A DNA stretch of 64,000 nt, from assembly GCA_035319765.1 (NCBI GenBank), contig DATHCB010000148.1, positions 3,659-67,658 on the forward strand, read 5' to 3'. Made by a program: the position numbers and the translations under genes. Positions 25,963 through 35,563 of this stretch are shown piece after piece. The stretch is from DATHCB01 sp035319765. GTDB lineage: Archaea > Thermoproteota > Bathyarchaeia > Bathyarchaeales > SOJC01. The notes below the pieces were generated by a model. That model saw nothing but the letters and a program-made list of their open reading frames with translations, made no database searches and had not been told where the DNA came from. Within the stretch, counting starts at the first letter, position 1; each line of letters starts with the position of its first letter.

Positions 25963-27081
25963 TCATCGTGGGCTAGTTCTAAAGTATCTTATGTCCTTAA
26001 TCGGTTCGGCATTTAGGACAAGTTTGATATAAAGATTGTTGATTGAAAGAAACAATTTGATCAATTTCTCATAGCGTTTGGCTTCTTCATAAATCACCAA
26101 AGACTGACTAAACTTGTTTAAGATCTCTTTGTCTTTCTTTTTTGCCGCCCCAACTCTTCTTCCAGAATAGACCCGCAGGTCAAAAAGGAAGTCTTTAACA
26201 CCTCTCAGAACTGATGGCACTGCGTGGCTCTTTTTGTGGAATGAAAGCAGGTAGAGTGCTTGAGCGAATTGAGTTTCAATCATGATTGGAAACAATCGAA
26301 TAAAAGTCGGCAAGTCAAAAATCTCAAAGATCATTGCCAACGTGTTCTTCGTGTATAAGTACAGGTTGTGCTCATTCAGTCCGCCGAGCATTGGGCTCCT
26401 AGCATGATAAACTGAACAGTTTGGATCATATAGGACTCTGTACCCATATTTCCAACATCTGAGGCCAAAGTCAACGTCCTCCATCAATATGAAGAAATCT
26501 GGGTTGAGAAGGAAACCAAAAATATCCATTATCTTCTTTCTAGTCAAGAATATCGCGCCTGAAGGATGCGTTACTTCAGCAAGATCCGAATACTGGCCGA
26601 TATCGATCTCGCTTTCGCCCCTATCCCATCCTTGGCCTAAAATGTTGATCGTTCCGCCGCATCCGTCTAGAACCTCATTCATTAGAAGAGATATCTTTCT
26701 AGGGCATACAGCACCGACACTTTCGTCTCGTTCCAGAATGCCCGCAAGGTCTCTTAGCCAGTTGGGACTAACGATGACATCATTGTTTAGGACGGCTATA
26801 TACTCTCCTTTACAGCATTCTGCGCCTATGTTGACGGCTTTTGGATAGCCGACATTTTTTCCAAGTTTAACTATTCTAACTCCAGCGAATGTTTTCTCTA
26901 TCGATTCAAGATCGTCGCCTGAGGCGTTGTCGACAACGATTACTTCAAACTTTGAGCACGGGTATAGTGTTGCAGTTATCGATTGTATGCATCTGGAGAG
27001 CCAGCCCTTGTTGCCGTTGACGATGATTATGCTCACGTAACGAGGCGGGCTGTTATTATAATCAGTTGTCAATATTCTCAT
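25963..27081 (-). CDS. GT2-family glycosyltransferase
   Basis: 372 residues, GT-A fold. VSIIIVNGNKGWLSRCIQSI, VIVVDNASGDD, LGKNVGYPKAVNIGAE and the metal-binding LNNDVIVSPNW mark the rhamnosyltransferase-like GT2 branch; LMEDVDFGLRCWKYGYRV is the acceptor-side ED region. The C-terminal 120 residues form an amphipathic, basic helical tail that may sit on the membrane. Inverting transfer from a nucleotide sugar in surface-glycan assembly is the family expectation. It is a paralogue of the enzyme at 29084. Confidence 0.85.
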   Translation of the reverse strand: MRILTTDYNNSPPRYVSIIIVNGNKGWLSRCIQSITATLYPCSKFEVIVVDNASGDDLESIEKTFAGVRIVKLGKNVGYPKAVNIGAECCKGEYIAVLNNDVIVSPNWLRDLAGILERDESVGAVCPRKISLLMNEVLDGCGGTINILGQGWDRGESEIDIGQYSDLAEVTHPSGAIFLTRKKIMDIFGFLLNPDFFILMEDVDFGLRCWKYGYRVLYDPNCSVYHARSPMLGGLNEHNLYLYTKNTLAMIFEIFDLPTFIRLFPIMIETQFAQALYLLSFHKKSHAVPSVLRGVKDFLFDLRVYSGRRVGAAKKKDKEILNKFSQSLVIYEEAKRYEKLIKLFLSINNLYIKLVLNAEPIKDIRYFRTSPR

Positions 27082-27563
27082 CGAGAATGAACTTCCGACG
27101 ATATATTAGCGTTTCGCGGAAAATTAGACGTGCTCCAATTAGAAAATCGGCAACTCTCTCTATTTCTGCAGATTGTTCGGCGTTAAGAGCAAAATCCGCT
27201 CAACTTCAAAAATCGGTCAGATTGCCCATATGAAGGGTTTGAAGCAGAGACCGCCAATGATTATTTTTTTAGGGATGCCCTTTCTGTAATGTAATCATGA
27301 CAGTTAGACCGTGGGTTACTCAGGCGTGCGAATCGCAACTTTCTGGCGTCAACGGAATCGCCGCGCACATAGATGCAAACAGTGATAAGCTCAATGCTAC
27401 TAATGGATTTGACGGAATTCTCTAAAGACTTTATTTGTCAAGAGTCATCTCATTAGTGGATCAGACGAGTCCAGCAGGATGTCTTGATTGATCTGAAGAA
27501 AAGGCAAATATCGAGCCGACCTCAGATATACCGAAAAGTGACTTAATTCAGAAGAAAAAGCGG
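27082..27563. other. 482-bp intergenic region with a 42-codon open frame
   Basis: Divergent promoters are expected here; GATATA (27525-27530) could serve the cupin gene. An ATG at 27297 opens 42 codons (MTVRPWVTQACESQLSGVNG onward) ending at 27425, which reads like protein but has no recognised relatives or ribosome site. Nothing else stands out. Confidence 0.3.
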
Positions 27564-27920
27564 TTGGTGTCGAAAACGAAATTTGAAAAAGTTCAAGAGG
27601 ACAAGAGAGGCTCGATTCACAGGTTCTTGTTCAAAGGCAAAGAATTCATAATATTATTTACCAAAAAAGGGTATCTAAGAGGAGGGGATTATCATAAGAG
27701 CAAACAACACGATGTCATATTAGTGGGCGAAATGGAGTTTCAATACAGAGAAAATGGCAAAGAGTATAGCAAAACATTAAAGGCTGGGGAGGTGACCTGT
27801 TTTGAACCGGATGTTCCTCATTTGTTTTGCGCAAGAGAGGATACCCTGATCTTGGAATGGCTGGATGGAGAGTTTGAAAAGTCATATTACCCACCGTATA
27901 GAAAATTGGTGGAAAAATGA
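27564..27920 (+). CDS. cupin-domain protein, sugar-modification context
   Basis: 118 residues forming a single beta-barrel cupin: GDYHKSKQHDVILVGEMEFQ is the first metal/ligand strand pair, and LKAGEVTCFEPDVPHLFCAR the second, with H in VPHLF. Start is TTG 27564 or GTG 27567. It overlaps the next gene by 4 bp (ATGA), so it is coupled to the RmlB-like dehydratase. Small cupins in such pairs often act as keto-sugar isomerases or epimerases (FdtA/WlaRB or RmlC-like roles), but this one lacks enough signature for a firm call. Confidence 0.75.
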   Translation: MVSKTKFEKVQEDKRGSIHRFLFKGKEFIILFTKKGYLRGGDYHKSKQHDVILVGEMEFQYRENGKEYSKTLKAGEVTCFEPDVPHLFCAREDTLILEWLDGEFEKSYYPPYRKLVEK

Positions 27921-28879
27921 GAAGAATTCTGGTAACTGGCGGCTCGGGTTTTATTGGATCAAATTTTGTCGATTATGTGATGGAAAAAACAGACTGGCAT
28001 ATCACAAACCTTAGCCGCCAAACGTATGCAATGAACCCTAGAGTTCTAGAACATCTAGAAAAGAGTGAAAGATACAGGTTTGTAGCCGGGGACGTCAACG
28101 ATGCTATCCTCCTAGTTAACCTCTTAAAAGAGGTGGATTCGGTGGTTCATTTTGCCGCTGAAACCCATGTGGACAGAAGCTTCATTTACCCTAGGGACTT
28201 CTTAACATCGAATCTTATGGGAACGTTCATGGTTCTTGAAGCTTTGAGGTACAGTCAGAATAAGCCAAAGTTAATATACATGTCTACAGACGAAGTTTTC
28301 GGCGATGTCTCTGAAGGATACTCTGTCGAGAATAATCGTATCCAACCAAGAAATCCTTATTCCGCAAGTAAAGCCTCAGCAGAAATGTATTGCAACGCTT
28401 ATTTCTACAGCTTCAAAGTTCCTGCAATTGTCACCAGAAGCATGAACAATTTTGGTCCGCGTCAACATCCGGAGAAGCTTGTTGGTAAGATAATAACAAG
28501 ATGCTTGAGCAACACGCCTTTCACCTTGTTCGAAGGAGGTTCCGTTAGAGGTTGGATATATGTTAAGGATACCTGCGACGCCATAATGACAATTATAGAA
28601 AAAGGCGAACCAGGGGAAATATACCACATTCCACCAGATGCTTACCTAACTGTTCCAGAAGTTGCAGAGACCATTTTGAAGCTAACCGATAAACAACATC
28701 TCTTTCAAGGTTACAAGGGGGCAAGGATCAAAGACGATGAGAGGTACGCACTAGATGGAACCAAGATGACATACGATCTGAAGTGGAGACCAAGAACCTC
28801 CTTCGTCGACGGAATTAAACAGACTATTGATTGGTTCCGCCAGAATGAATGGTTCTGGAAAGGAATATACGCCCCATAA
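27917..28879 (+). CDS. dTDP-glucose 4,6-dehydratase-like (RmlB family)
   Basis: 320 residues, extended SDR. TGGSGFIGSNF binds NAD, HFAAETHVDRSF is the RmlB signature after strand 4, YMSTDEVFGDV supplies the catalytic T-D-E triad, and PYSASKASAEM the YxxxK pair; RSMNNFGPRQHPEK follows. These features are specific to nucleotide-sugar 4,6-dehydratases, which make a 4-keto-6-deoxy sugar. Together with the coupled cupin it probably supplies a deoxysugar for the glycosyltransferases around it. RmlC and RmlD are not seen here, and an adjacent nucleotidyltransferase (20669) is broken. Confidence 0.85.
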   Translation: MRRILVTGGSGFIGSNFVDYVMEKTDWHITNLSRQTYAMNPRVLEHLEKSERYRFVAGDVNDAILLVNLLKEVDSVVHFAAETHVDRSFIYPRDFLTSNLMGTFMVLEALRYSQNKPKLIYMSTDEVFGDVSEGYSVENNRIQPRNPYSASKASAEMYCNAYFYSFKVPAIVTRSMNNFGPRQHPEKLVGKIITRCLSNTPFTLFEGGSVRGWIYVKDTCDAIMTIIEKGEPGEIYHIPPDAYLTVPEVAETILKLTDKQHLFQGYKGARIKDDERYALDGTKMTYDLKWRPRTSFVDGIKQTIDWFRQNEWFWKGIYAP

Positions 28880-29083
28880 ATGGGCCTTGAGTGTCTGAGA
28901 TGCTGCTCAAATACCGGAAGAAATTGCTTTGAGAACTGTTTCAAAGGGCCATCCAATGGCGCCCGTGCCAAAAAATCTGGAGTGAATCAGGCTGGAATAG
29001 GTTAGTGTAGGAAGTGGAAAGAGCCTACGGACAAGCCCAAAGATGTCACTGATCAAGCGCGCTCTCGGCTATTCCTCCAGAGC

Positions 29084-30193
29084 ATGGAGCATCAACAAAG
29101 GCAACCTTCGGTGTGTGTCATAATACTTCAACGCGCCCGCGCGCTTCACTATCAAGGATTGGATATTCTCAGCAAATGTTTAGAATCAGTTTTCGCCACG
29201 GGCTATCAGAATTACAAGGTAGTGTTGATGGATAATGGCTCAAGGGACGGTCTGCCTGAGTATGTCAAGTCTTACGGAGACAAAATTAAGGTCATAAGAA
29301 GCGACGTTAACTTAGGCTTCGTTGCACGCAATAACCTCGCGTTGAGGCACATAGTAGCTGATTATATTGTGCTATTGAATGATGACGTAATCGTAGACTC
29401 GAATTGGCTGGTCGAATTAGTTGATGAAGCGGAGAAGGACCATACGGTAGGAGCTTGTCAACCCAAGTTGAGATCATTGCGAGATCCAAAGTACTTTGAA
29501 TACAATGGAGCGTGCGGGGGTATGCTTGACATCTATGGTGTTCCCTTGACTCGTGGCAGAATATTCGACTTAAGCGAAGAAGACCAGGGACAATATGACA
29601 AGACTGCCGAGGTGTTCTGGGCAAGTGGGGCTGCGCTCTTTCTGAGAGGCAATATACTAAGTGAAATAGGGCTTTTGGATGAGATGTTCCACGCCCACAT
29701 GGAGGAAATAGACCTTTGCTGGAGAATGAGGTTAGCGGGGTATCGAGTTTTAAGCGTCCCAAAATCTGTAGTTTATCATCTCGGCGGAGGAACACCACTG
29801 CCCGATAAATTTTTTCTCAAACAAAGGAACAACCTGATCATGATCCTCAAGAATTACGGCAGAGGGAGTCTGCTACGGTTTCTTCCGCTAAGAGTAGTGC
29901 AAGATTCCTTCTCTCTCGCGTACTACCTAGTTAAGAAAGAAAAAGCAAGAGCTACTTCTATGCTTCCAGCTTACCTTTGGATATTGAGAAACCTTCGCCG
30001 GATTCTTATCAGCAGGTATAGTGTTCAGGAACGAAGGAAAGTAAAGGACAAGGAAATAGCAGACGCAATGGTGCGAAAGAGCGTTGCCATTCAGCATTAC
30101 GTTTTAGGGAGGAAATACTTCAGTCAACTGGGCGGTTTGCCCCACGGTTTGAGGTATTACTTGGCTGAACCCTCAAAAAAAGGTCGCATGTGA
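29084..30193 (+). CDS. GT2-family glycosyltransferase with an in-frame GC-rich insert
   Basis: 369 residues, close in plan to the GT2 at 25963: VVLMDNGSRDG, NLGFVARNNLAL, LNDDVIVDSNW and the late MEEIDLCWRMRLAGYRV. The first strand should read like VCVIILNYxGLDILSKCLES; here it reads VCVIILQRARALHYQGLDIL, as if about six codons carrying GCGCCCGCGCGC (29133-29144) were inserted in frame. The insert is at the nucleotide-binding edge, so activity may be impaired. The rest is intact. The upstream gap 28880-29083 contains another GCGCGC (29057-29062). Confidence 0.8.
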   Translation: MEHQQRQPSVCVIILQRARALHYQGLDILSKCLESVFATGYQNYKVVLMDNGSRDGLPEYVKSYGDKIKVIRSDVNLGFVARNNLALRHIVADYIVLLNDDVIVDSNWLVELVDEAEKDHTVGACQPKLRSLRDPKYFEYNGACGGMLDIYGVPLTRGRIFDLSEEDQGQYDKTAEVFWASGAALFLRGNILSEIGLLDEMFHAHMEEIDLCWRMRLAGYRVLSVPKSVVYHLGGGTPLPDKFFLKQRNNLIMILKNYGRGSLLRFLPLRVVQDSFSLAYYLVKKEKARATSMLPAYLWILRNLRRILISRYSVQERRKVKDKEIADAMVRKSVAIQHYVLGRKYFSQLGGLPHGLRYYLAEPSKKGRM

Positions 30194-30262
30194 CTGCATA
30201 AGCAAAGAGGCGCTCTGTAAAGGCTCTTATAGAAAATAGTTCTATAGAAGCGATACCGTTAC

Positions 30263-30271
30263 TTATATAAG
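30263..30271 (+). promoter_or_regulatory. strong TATA box of the secreted-protein operon
   Basis: TTATATAAG, 54 bp before the ATG at 30325. Transcription would start near 30290 and leave a leader with TAGGAGA as ribosome site: the picture of a highly expressed gene. Confidence 0.65.
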
Positions 30272-30324
30272 AGTCCATGAGGAAGAACATTACGGAAATA
30301 AAATAAGAGATAGGAGAAATTCGA

Positions 30325-32418
30325 ATGAAGAAAAAAGCGTTACTACTACTGTTGTTAATGGCGCTATCGATAGCAACACCAATGATACTAACCAGAACCA
30401 CCAATGCAGAGCCCATTCCTAGTGTATCCCCAGCGGGGTACCCAACTAGCGTTCAGTGGGCTACTGGGGGACAGGCCGTCAACGCTTCTCTTTGGACCGT
30501 CCCTGAATACCTAATGCTCTACGTCCCGGAGAGCAGTACACCCATCGTTACTTGTACAACAATCACCATACAAGGCAAAGATGCAACGGGCGCAGCCATA
30601 GAAGCGTCAGTCACATTGGACGGAAGCACAAGTCCAGGCGTTTACAACTCATTCTATCAAAGTTACTACCTGTTCGTCGATCCAGATTCCGGTTGCCCAG
30701 TGGCCTTCAGCAGCGTAACTAGCATATTCCAGCAGAACGGCAGCGAAGGTAACCAATTCCAAATATGGACAGCTCCGCACGGCATGCCAGAATTCGCAGC
30801 ACCGTGGCCACAATACCTTGGTCAGTATGGTGCGGCGACAGGTTGGCAACCCGGCATAGACTACCCGACATACAAAACGGGACCGTACCTATATTCAGCA
30901 GGTCCTGGACTAGGGATTGTGTTGGTTTCTCCGTTCCAGATTGAACCGACTCCCGCGGCCCCGCTCCAGGTGTTGATCAACTGGAACGACAAAGCGCTCG
31001 CGAACTCAGGCGACCACGACTTGATACCAGAGACTGGAGAATATGGCAACGCTACAGCAAGTGACACCCTCTACATAACAGGCCTGAATCAAAAGGGCAA
31101 TCCGCAAACAGCAAGTGTCAGCATTTCTGTAGGCAACTGGGACGACCTCGTAACAGCCCCTGGTGCATGGTCTACGGTCTGCAATGTGTGGGACACGAGC
31201 AGTTCGCCGAACACTTTCTACATCTTCACGGCCCCTCAACCAAGTGCAGAGCTGTTTAGTTACACATTGCTTATCGATCATTTGGTGATTCACCCCACTG
31301 CCTATGACATCTTGGCTAACCCGTACGTGCCAGCTGGGATGACGTGCGTATACGTTTCGCTGGCCGATCAAGACGGTAACTTGATTCACGAAGCTTACAC
31401 ACCATGGAACACGGGCACATACATCGACGTTAACTTCGCAACAACCGCAGGAACTGTGACACCCTCTTGTAACGTTTGGATACCACAGGGCGGTTACTAT
31501 AACTACACACTTCTATGCGCAGACACTAACCCACGGACATTCAACGTTACCGCATTTGCGATTGTACCAACGCTGAAGCTCGCATCAGGAGAAGTGGTGC
31601 GTCCCGCACTGGAGTTGTTCGTCTGGACTGAAATGGTCGAAGACGGAGTCAACTCAGTCTTCTCATATAACGGTTGGCCGTTGACCCCGCTGACCTGGGG
31701 CTATACGACCTGGGCCTCTGATCCGAGCACCGGTGCGTATGACATCACTATCGCGTGTTTCACCGGATGTGATCCACCACAGCCTTACTTGCCACCGCCA
31801 GTTGGACCAGAACCAACCGGAATAAAACTGAACGGACCAATATACGAAGTCCACATTCCGCTGTACACAGGATGCAACCTAATCTCAACTCCAGTCAGCC
31901 TCATACTCGACAACCTTACCTACTCAAACTACCCGACCACTAGCTATCTAACCGGCATACCGATGTATCTTCTGTTCGGCAAGACTGGGGCGGGCTGCAT
32001 AGAAGCTGTATGGTGGTACGTCGATGGGAACTGGAATGTATACGTGCCAGGCGTTACAGCTCCTTCCAACACTTCGTTGTTCCAAGACGGATTAGGCTAC
32101 TGGATCAAAGCTGAGAAGCCATGCACACTGGAACTCAGCGGCGTTTGGCTTGAAAACGGTCCATTCACGCCGCCAACATACGAGCTATACGCACAATCGT
32201 GGAACCTGATAGGCGTGACGACGACCACCGGAATAAGCATCGCTGACTACTTAGCCAGTACTGCGAGCGGCTTCACTAGCGGAGCGTGCGCCGGCCCAGT
32301 TTGGGTATACTACGCATACATGAACGCGTGGGTCAGAAACCCGTCTTGGGGTCTTTACCCTGGCGAAGCGTTCTGGGTCTACAACAGCGCAGTTTGCCCA
32401 GTTTACATAGCGCCATAG
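30325..32418 (+). CDS. secreted S-layer-like protein
   Basis: 697 residues. A clear signal peptide (KKKALLLLLLMALSIATPMI to TNAEP) is followed by beta-sandwich domains rich in T, S, Y, W and P, with many NxT sites and cysteines. Near the C-terminus two segments share the pattern GCNLISTPV ... GYWIKAEKPC and SWNLIGVTT ... PGEAFWVYN, a repeat seen in archaeal and bacterial surface proteins. There is no membrane anchor, so it is released or self-assembles. Strong TATA box, good ribosome site and a T-rich terminator suggest abundant expression. Its place inside a glycan cluster makes a glycosylated S-layer or sheath protein plausible; not proven. Confidence 0.75.
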   Translation: MKKKALLLLLLMALSIATPMILTRTTNAEPIPSVSPAGYPTSVQWATGGQAVNASLWTVPEYLMLYVPESSTPIVTCTTITIQGKDATGAAIEASVTLDGSTSPGVYNSFYQSYYLFVDPDSGCPVAFSSVTSIFQQNGSEGNQFQIWTAPHGMPEFAAPWPQYLGQYGAATGWQPGIDYPTYKTGPYLYSAGPGLGIVLVSPFQIEPTPAAPLQVLINWNDKALANSGDHDLIPETGEYGNATASDTLYITGLNQKGNPQTASVSISVGNWDDLVTAPGAWSTVCNVWDTSSSPNTFYIFTAPQPSAELFSYTLLIDHLVIHPTAYDILANPYVPAGMTCVYVSLADQDGNLIHEAYTPWNTGTYIDVNFATTAGTVTPSCNVWIPQGGYYNYTLLCADTNPRTFNVTAFAIVPTLKLASGEVVRPALELFVWTEMVEDGVNSVFSYNGWPLTPLTWGYTTWASDPSTGAYDITIACFTGCDPPQPYLPPPVGPEPTGIKLNGPIYEVHIPLYTGCNLISTPVSLILDNLTYSNYPTTSYLTGIPMYLLFGKTGAGCIEAVWWYVDGNWNVYVPGVTAPSNTSLFQDGLGYWIKAEKPCTLELSGVWLENGPFTPPTYELYAQSWNLIGVTTTTGISIADYLASTASGFTSGACAGPVWVYYAYMNAWVRNPSWGLYPGEAFWVYNSAVCPVYIAP

Positions 32419-32427
32419 TAACCCTGT

Positions 32428-32458
32428 GGAGGTCTATGTCTCTCCCCTCCTTTTTTTT
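32428..32458 (+). terminator. stem-loop plus T8
   Basis: GGAGG (32428-32432) pairs with CCTCC (32446-32450) and is followed by eight T residues. It sits just after the S-layer-like gene and may lower read-through into the next gene. Confidence 0.55.
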
Positions 32459-32468
32459 GTGATTCATT

Positions 32469-33635
32469 ATGAAAAAAATAACAACCCTCAAGTTCGTGAT
32501 AGCGCTTTCGATATGCGCATTCATGATAACGCCCATAGTAAGGGCTCAGGCTACTCCGCAGCCCCCATGCCTGTTCTACGGGAACGTGACAGTTGATGGT
32601 CTTCCGGCCAAAGATGGCCTGACCGTTATGGCAATGATATCGGGAACAACGCTCAATTGGACGACACAAACGGCAAACGGAACCTACGGCTGGGGGGCGA
32701 TGGGAAGCAGCCAGTTCATGATACCCTCCAATAGTCCTAACTCAACGCAGATAGACGGAGGCGTGACCGGGGACGAAATCATATTCTATGTGAACGGAAC
32801 CGAAACAAGTCAAACAGCAGCCTTCGATTCTGGATCTGCCGTGAGATTAGACCTATCGATCGGCAGTGGAACCGGTTTAGAGCAGTCTGCGCTCACGGAA
32901 TCTTTAAACTGCTCAACAGCCTACGTGGGCTACAGCGTCGGAATCAGCGGCAGACTAGTCTACCCCGACCATACGGGAATCTCGCAGGCGTACCTTCTGG
33001 CAGAATACAGCGTGCCTGGCAATGCAACTTGGATTCCAATAACATCGTTCAACACGACGGGCACCGGGAATTACTACGCCGAATGGACGCCAAACGCTGC
33101 AGGAGTATACGCCATAAAAGTTAGCTGGGCGGGGAACACAAACGTCGCAGGAGCAGAAGCTACTGTGAACCTGGCGATAACCTCCACCCAAGACAAATAC
33201 GTCTTCTCAGTCATCTCCAACTCAACTATCTCAGGATTATCCTACGATTCATCTGGCAAAGTACTCGACTTCACCGTGAGTGGCCCCTTGGGAACAATGG
33301 GCTACGCCAACATAACAATCCCAAGAGACCTCATCAGCAACATCGCTCAACTGACTGCACATCTCGACGGCGACCAAATTCTTTACACAACCACCAGCGC
33401 GAACGATTCTTGGACGATCTGCATTAATTATCTGCACAGCACACACACGGTTACGGTAAACCTAAGCCCAGCCAGCCCACCCTTCCTCGCAACGACACTC
33501 GGAACGGTAACCATAATCGCAATGACAATAGCCATAATGATAGCGATGTTCACGGCATACACAAGGCTCTCGCAGCGAAGGAAGTCAAGAAACTACCATG
33601 GTATGCACTTTAGGCCGCGGACAAAATCGGATTAA
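32469..33635 (+). CDS. membrane-anchored secreted protein with Ig-like domains
   Basis: 388 residues: signal peptide (LKFVIALSICAFMITPIV to RAQA), a first domain like those that follow FYGNVTVDGLPA in archaeal surface proteins, an Ig/PKD-like domain (VSGPLGTMGYANITIPRDLI, also found in the NosD-like proteins), and a C-terminal helix (TVTIIAMTIAIMIAMFTAY) with basic tail. It follows the S-layer-like gene by 50 bp across a terminator and may anchor or partner it. It has a good family resemblance to the anchored surface proteins elsewhere in the window, but a different anchor. Confidence 0.75.
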   Translation: MKKITTLKFVIALSICAFMITPIVRAQATPQPPCLFYGNVTVDGLPAKDGLTVMAMISGTTLNWTTQTANGTYGWGAMGSSQFMIPSNSPNSTQIDGGVTGDEIIFYVNGTETSQTAAFDSGSAVRLDLSIGSGTGLEQSALTESLNCSTAYVGYSVGISGRLVYPDHTGISQAYLLAEYSVPGNATWIPITSFNTTGTGNYYAEWTPNAAGVYAIKVSWAGNTNVAGAEATVNLAITSTQDKYVFSVISNSTISGLSYDSSGKVLDFTVSGPLGTMGYANITIPRDLISNIAQLTAHLDGDQILYTTTSANDSWTICINYLHSTHTVTVNLSPASPPFLATTLGTVTIIAMTIAIMIAMFTAYTRLSQRRKSRNYHGMHFRPRTKSD

Positions 33636-33762
33636 GAGTTAAGCGGCTTAAAACTGCCTCGACATGCCAAGACGACGTCGCTATTGATCACTTGTTAGAG
33701 ATTTAACGCAAGTTGATTCCCTATTCTTTGAACGATTCGGACACGCATAGCAAACTGCGTGA

Positions 33763-34533
33763 CTACGGCTCCCTGAGCTCCCACCACAGCTTAAGTAAGC
33801 CGCTGAACTGCGACAGGACGATTCTCGGTATCTTCGACAACTTATACACGCGCGTGGCGCCATTCTTTCTAATCATGTGATTAACTGGAATCTCCGTGAT
33901 GCTGTAGTCTCTTTCAACTGCTCTTACGGTGAACTCTGTCCAGAAGCTCTCGTTCATGTACCTGAACCCATCTGCTATGAGTCTTGCCACTTCGGTTTTC
34001 ATCAATTTGTACGGAGAGGTAACATCTCGAAACTTTGGCAATCCGATAAGTGATCTGTTCATCCTCTGAAAGGCGTCGGACATGAATTTCCTAAAAGGCG
34101 AATCGGCCCTGTTAATCCTGCATCCGCTGACAATATCGAACTTCGCCCTCAAATCCCAAAGATTCCAAAAATCCAAGGCTCCCAGTTGCCCATCAGAATC
34201 CGTGATGAGAACATAATCAGCGCTTACGAGTTCCAAGCCGTACTTTATTCCGCGCGCGTAGCCCTTTCGTGCTGGTGAAAGCGTAGCCTTGAGGGGCATC
34301 TGCTTGGCGAGATGACCTATAACTTCTCTGGTTCCGTCAGTGCTCCCGTCTTCACTGAGAACAATTTCAACAGGCACCCTGACACTTATAGTCTTGTAGA
34401 AGTCCAGTGCAACTTCTTCAATAATGTCCGCCTCATTGTGAACGGGCATCAAAACGGAGACCTGAGCCCTCTGCCTCGTAGCCGTAAAGGTGTCTATCAA
34501 AAGAGACCCATCTGACACCGATATTTCTCCCAT
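33763..34533 (-). CDS. GT2 polyprenyl-phosphate glycosyltransferase-like
   Basis: 256 residues without membrane helices. VSVLMPVHNEADIIEEV, EIVLSEDGSTDGT, GYARGIKYGLELVSADYVLI and the DSDGQ metal motif are those of dolichol-phosphate mannosyl/glucosyltransferase-type GT2 enzymes. These charge polyprenyl phosphate at the inner membrane face, and the product would feed the PMT-like enzyme at 22196. ATG at 34533 with GGGAG upstream. It converges on the secreted-protein gene at 32469. Confidence 0.8.
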   Translation of the reverse strand: MGEISVSDGSLLIDTFTATRQRAQVSVLMPVHNEADIIEEVALDFYKTISVRVPVEIVLSEDGSTDGTREVIGHLAKQMPLKATLSPARKGYARGIKYGLELVSADYVLITDSDGQLGALDFWNLWDLRAKFDIVSGCRINRADSPFRKFMSDAFQRMNRSLIGLPKFRDVTSPYKLMKTEVARLIADGFRYMNESFWTEFTVRAVERDYSITEIPVNHMIRKNGATRVYKLSKIPRIVLSQFSGLLKLWWELREP

Positions 34534-34718
34534 TTCATTGCTCCCAGAGTGCCCTTCCTAGAGATAACTAAACCGACCGTTTCTCGGCTATTTAAGCTTA
34601 ATAGGAACAAAAAACCTAGAAAACAATTCTAGAACGTAATATCATCGCCCTTCAGCAAAATCGAACAATTCGCACTCGCCATCGCACAAGTAAACTGGAC
34701 GCTTCCTCAAAGGACTAA

Positions 34719-34727
34719 ACTAATATA
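34719..34727 (+). promoter_or_regulatory. TATA-like box
   Basis: ACTAATATA about 46 bp before the GTG start at 34769; GAGGTC precedes the GTG. The gap 34534-34768 shows nothing else. Confidence 0.4.
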
Positions 34728-34768
34728 CAGTCGAAAAGACTTTCCTCTCTGATCAAGAGGTCATCATC

Positions 34769-35299
34769 GTGAAAAAAGAAATTGCCGTCTCAGAAGGTCT
34801 AAGGCATCTGCCCATAAGACCGGTATATCTTGTGACCGCGGAGCATGAAGGAAAAAGAAGCATCATAACCATAGGCATGTTCGCCTATTTCTCTGGAAAA
34901 CCAACTTTGGTAGGTGTGGGCATAGCGCCCTCGCGATACTCTTTCGGCTTGATCAAGAAGAGCGGCGAGTTTGCAGTCAATGTAGTCGATGAAAAACTCT
35001 CAAACGCTGTTAGAATCTGCGGAGAGAACTCCGGTGCAAATGTTGACAAGTTCGAGCGGGCTCATTTGACACCTAAGAGGGGAGTCAAAGTGAACGCTCC
35101 TCTGATTGAAGAGAGCCCTCTGTCAATCGAGTGCAAGGTGATTAAAGAGGTAGAAACTGGCGACCACGTCTGGTTCATAGGCGAAGTGCTTGCGACAAGC
35201 GTTCGCGAAGGTTATGATTGGAAGGACGGTTTACTGTTCAAATGGGTGGGCAAACGTGGATTTTACCACAAAGTGGGAATGGAAATAGGCGAATACTAA
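34769..35299 (+). CDS. flavin reductase-like FMN-binding protein
   Basis: 176 residues of the FMN-binding split-barrel, flavin reductase (DIM6/NTAB) family. RPVYLVTAEHEGKRSIITIG is the FMN-phosphate strand pair, GVGIAPSRYSFGLIKKSGEF and FAVNVV are the family core, and the C-terminal FIGEVLATSV closes the barrel. These proteins reduce flavin or bind FMN for a partner oxidoreductase. GTG start with GAGGTC 10 bp upstream. A short in-frame coding remnant follows directly after the stop. Confidence 0.8.
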   Translation: MKKEIAVSEGLRHLPIRPVYLVTAEHEGKRSIITIGMFAYFSGKPTLVGVGIAPSRYSFGLIKKSGEFAVNVVDEKLSNAVRICGENSGANVDKFERAHLTPKRGVKVNAPLIEESPLSIECKVIKEVETGDHVWFIGEVLATSVREGYDWKDGLLFKWVGKRGFYHKVGMEIGEY

Positions 35300-35497
35300 C
35301 TCGCCATAAGCCAAAACAAAAGAATAAGAGCCAATATTCCAGTAATCAGCCAGGATGCGGTCACAGTCGAGAAGGAAGGCGTTGCCGTCATGGTCTCGAA
35401 AATTACGAAAATGCCCACACTGCGCGTGGTCATGAGAGAGGTCCTTGAAAAACATAAGAAAAATCAACGTCTTATCTACCTCCGTAGAAAGCATTAA
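35300..35497 (+). pseudogene. open frame without start, possible gene remnant
   Basis: Immediately after the flavin reductase stop and in the same frame, 65 codons are open: NIPVISQDAVTVEKEGVAVM, then SKITKMPTLRVVMREVLEKH and a basic end. It reads like a real small protein, but no ATG, GTG or TTG precedes the first half; ATG 35389 would give only 35 residues. Either a remnant or a short protein with an unusual start. No family recognised. Confidence 0.3.
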
Positions 35498-35563
35498 AGA
35501 AAAAACCTAAGCGGAAAGTGATGATCCGTATTCCATCCAAGGGTTAAAGGCGCATACTATGAT

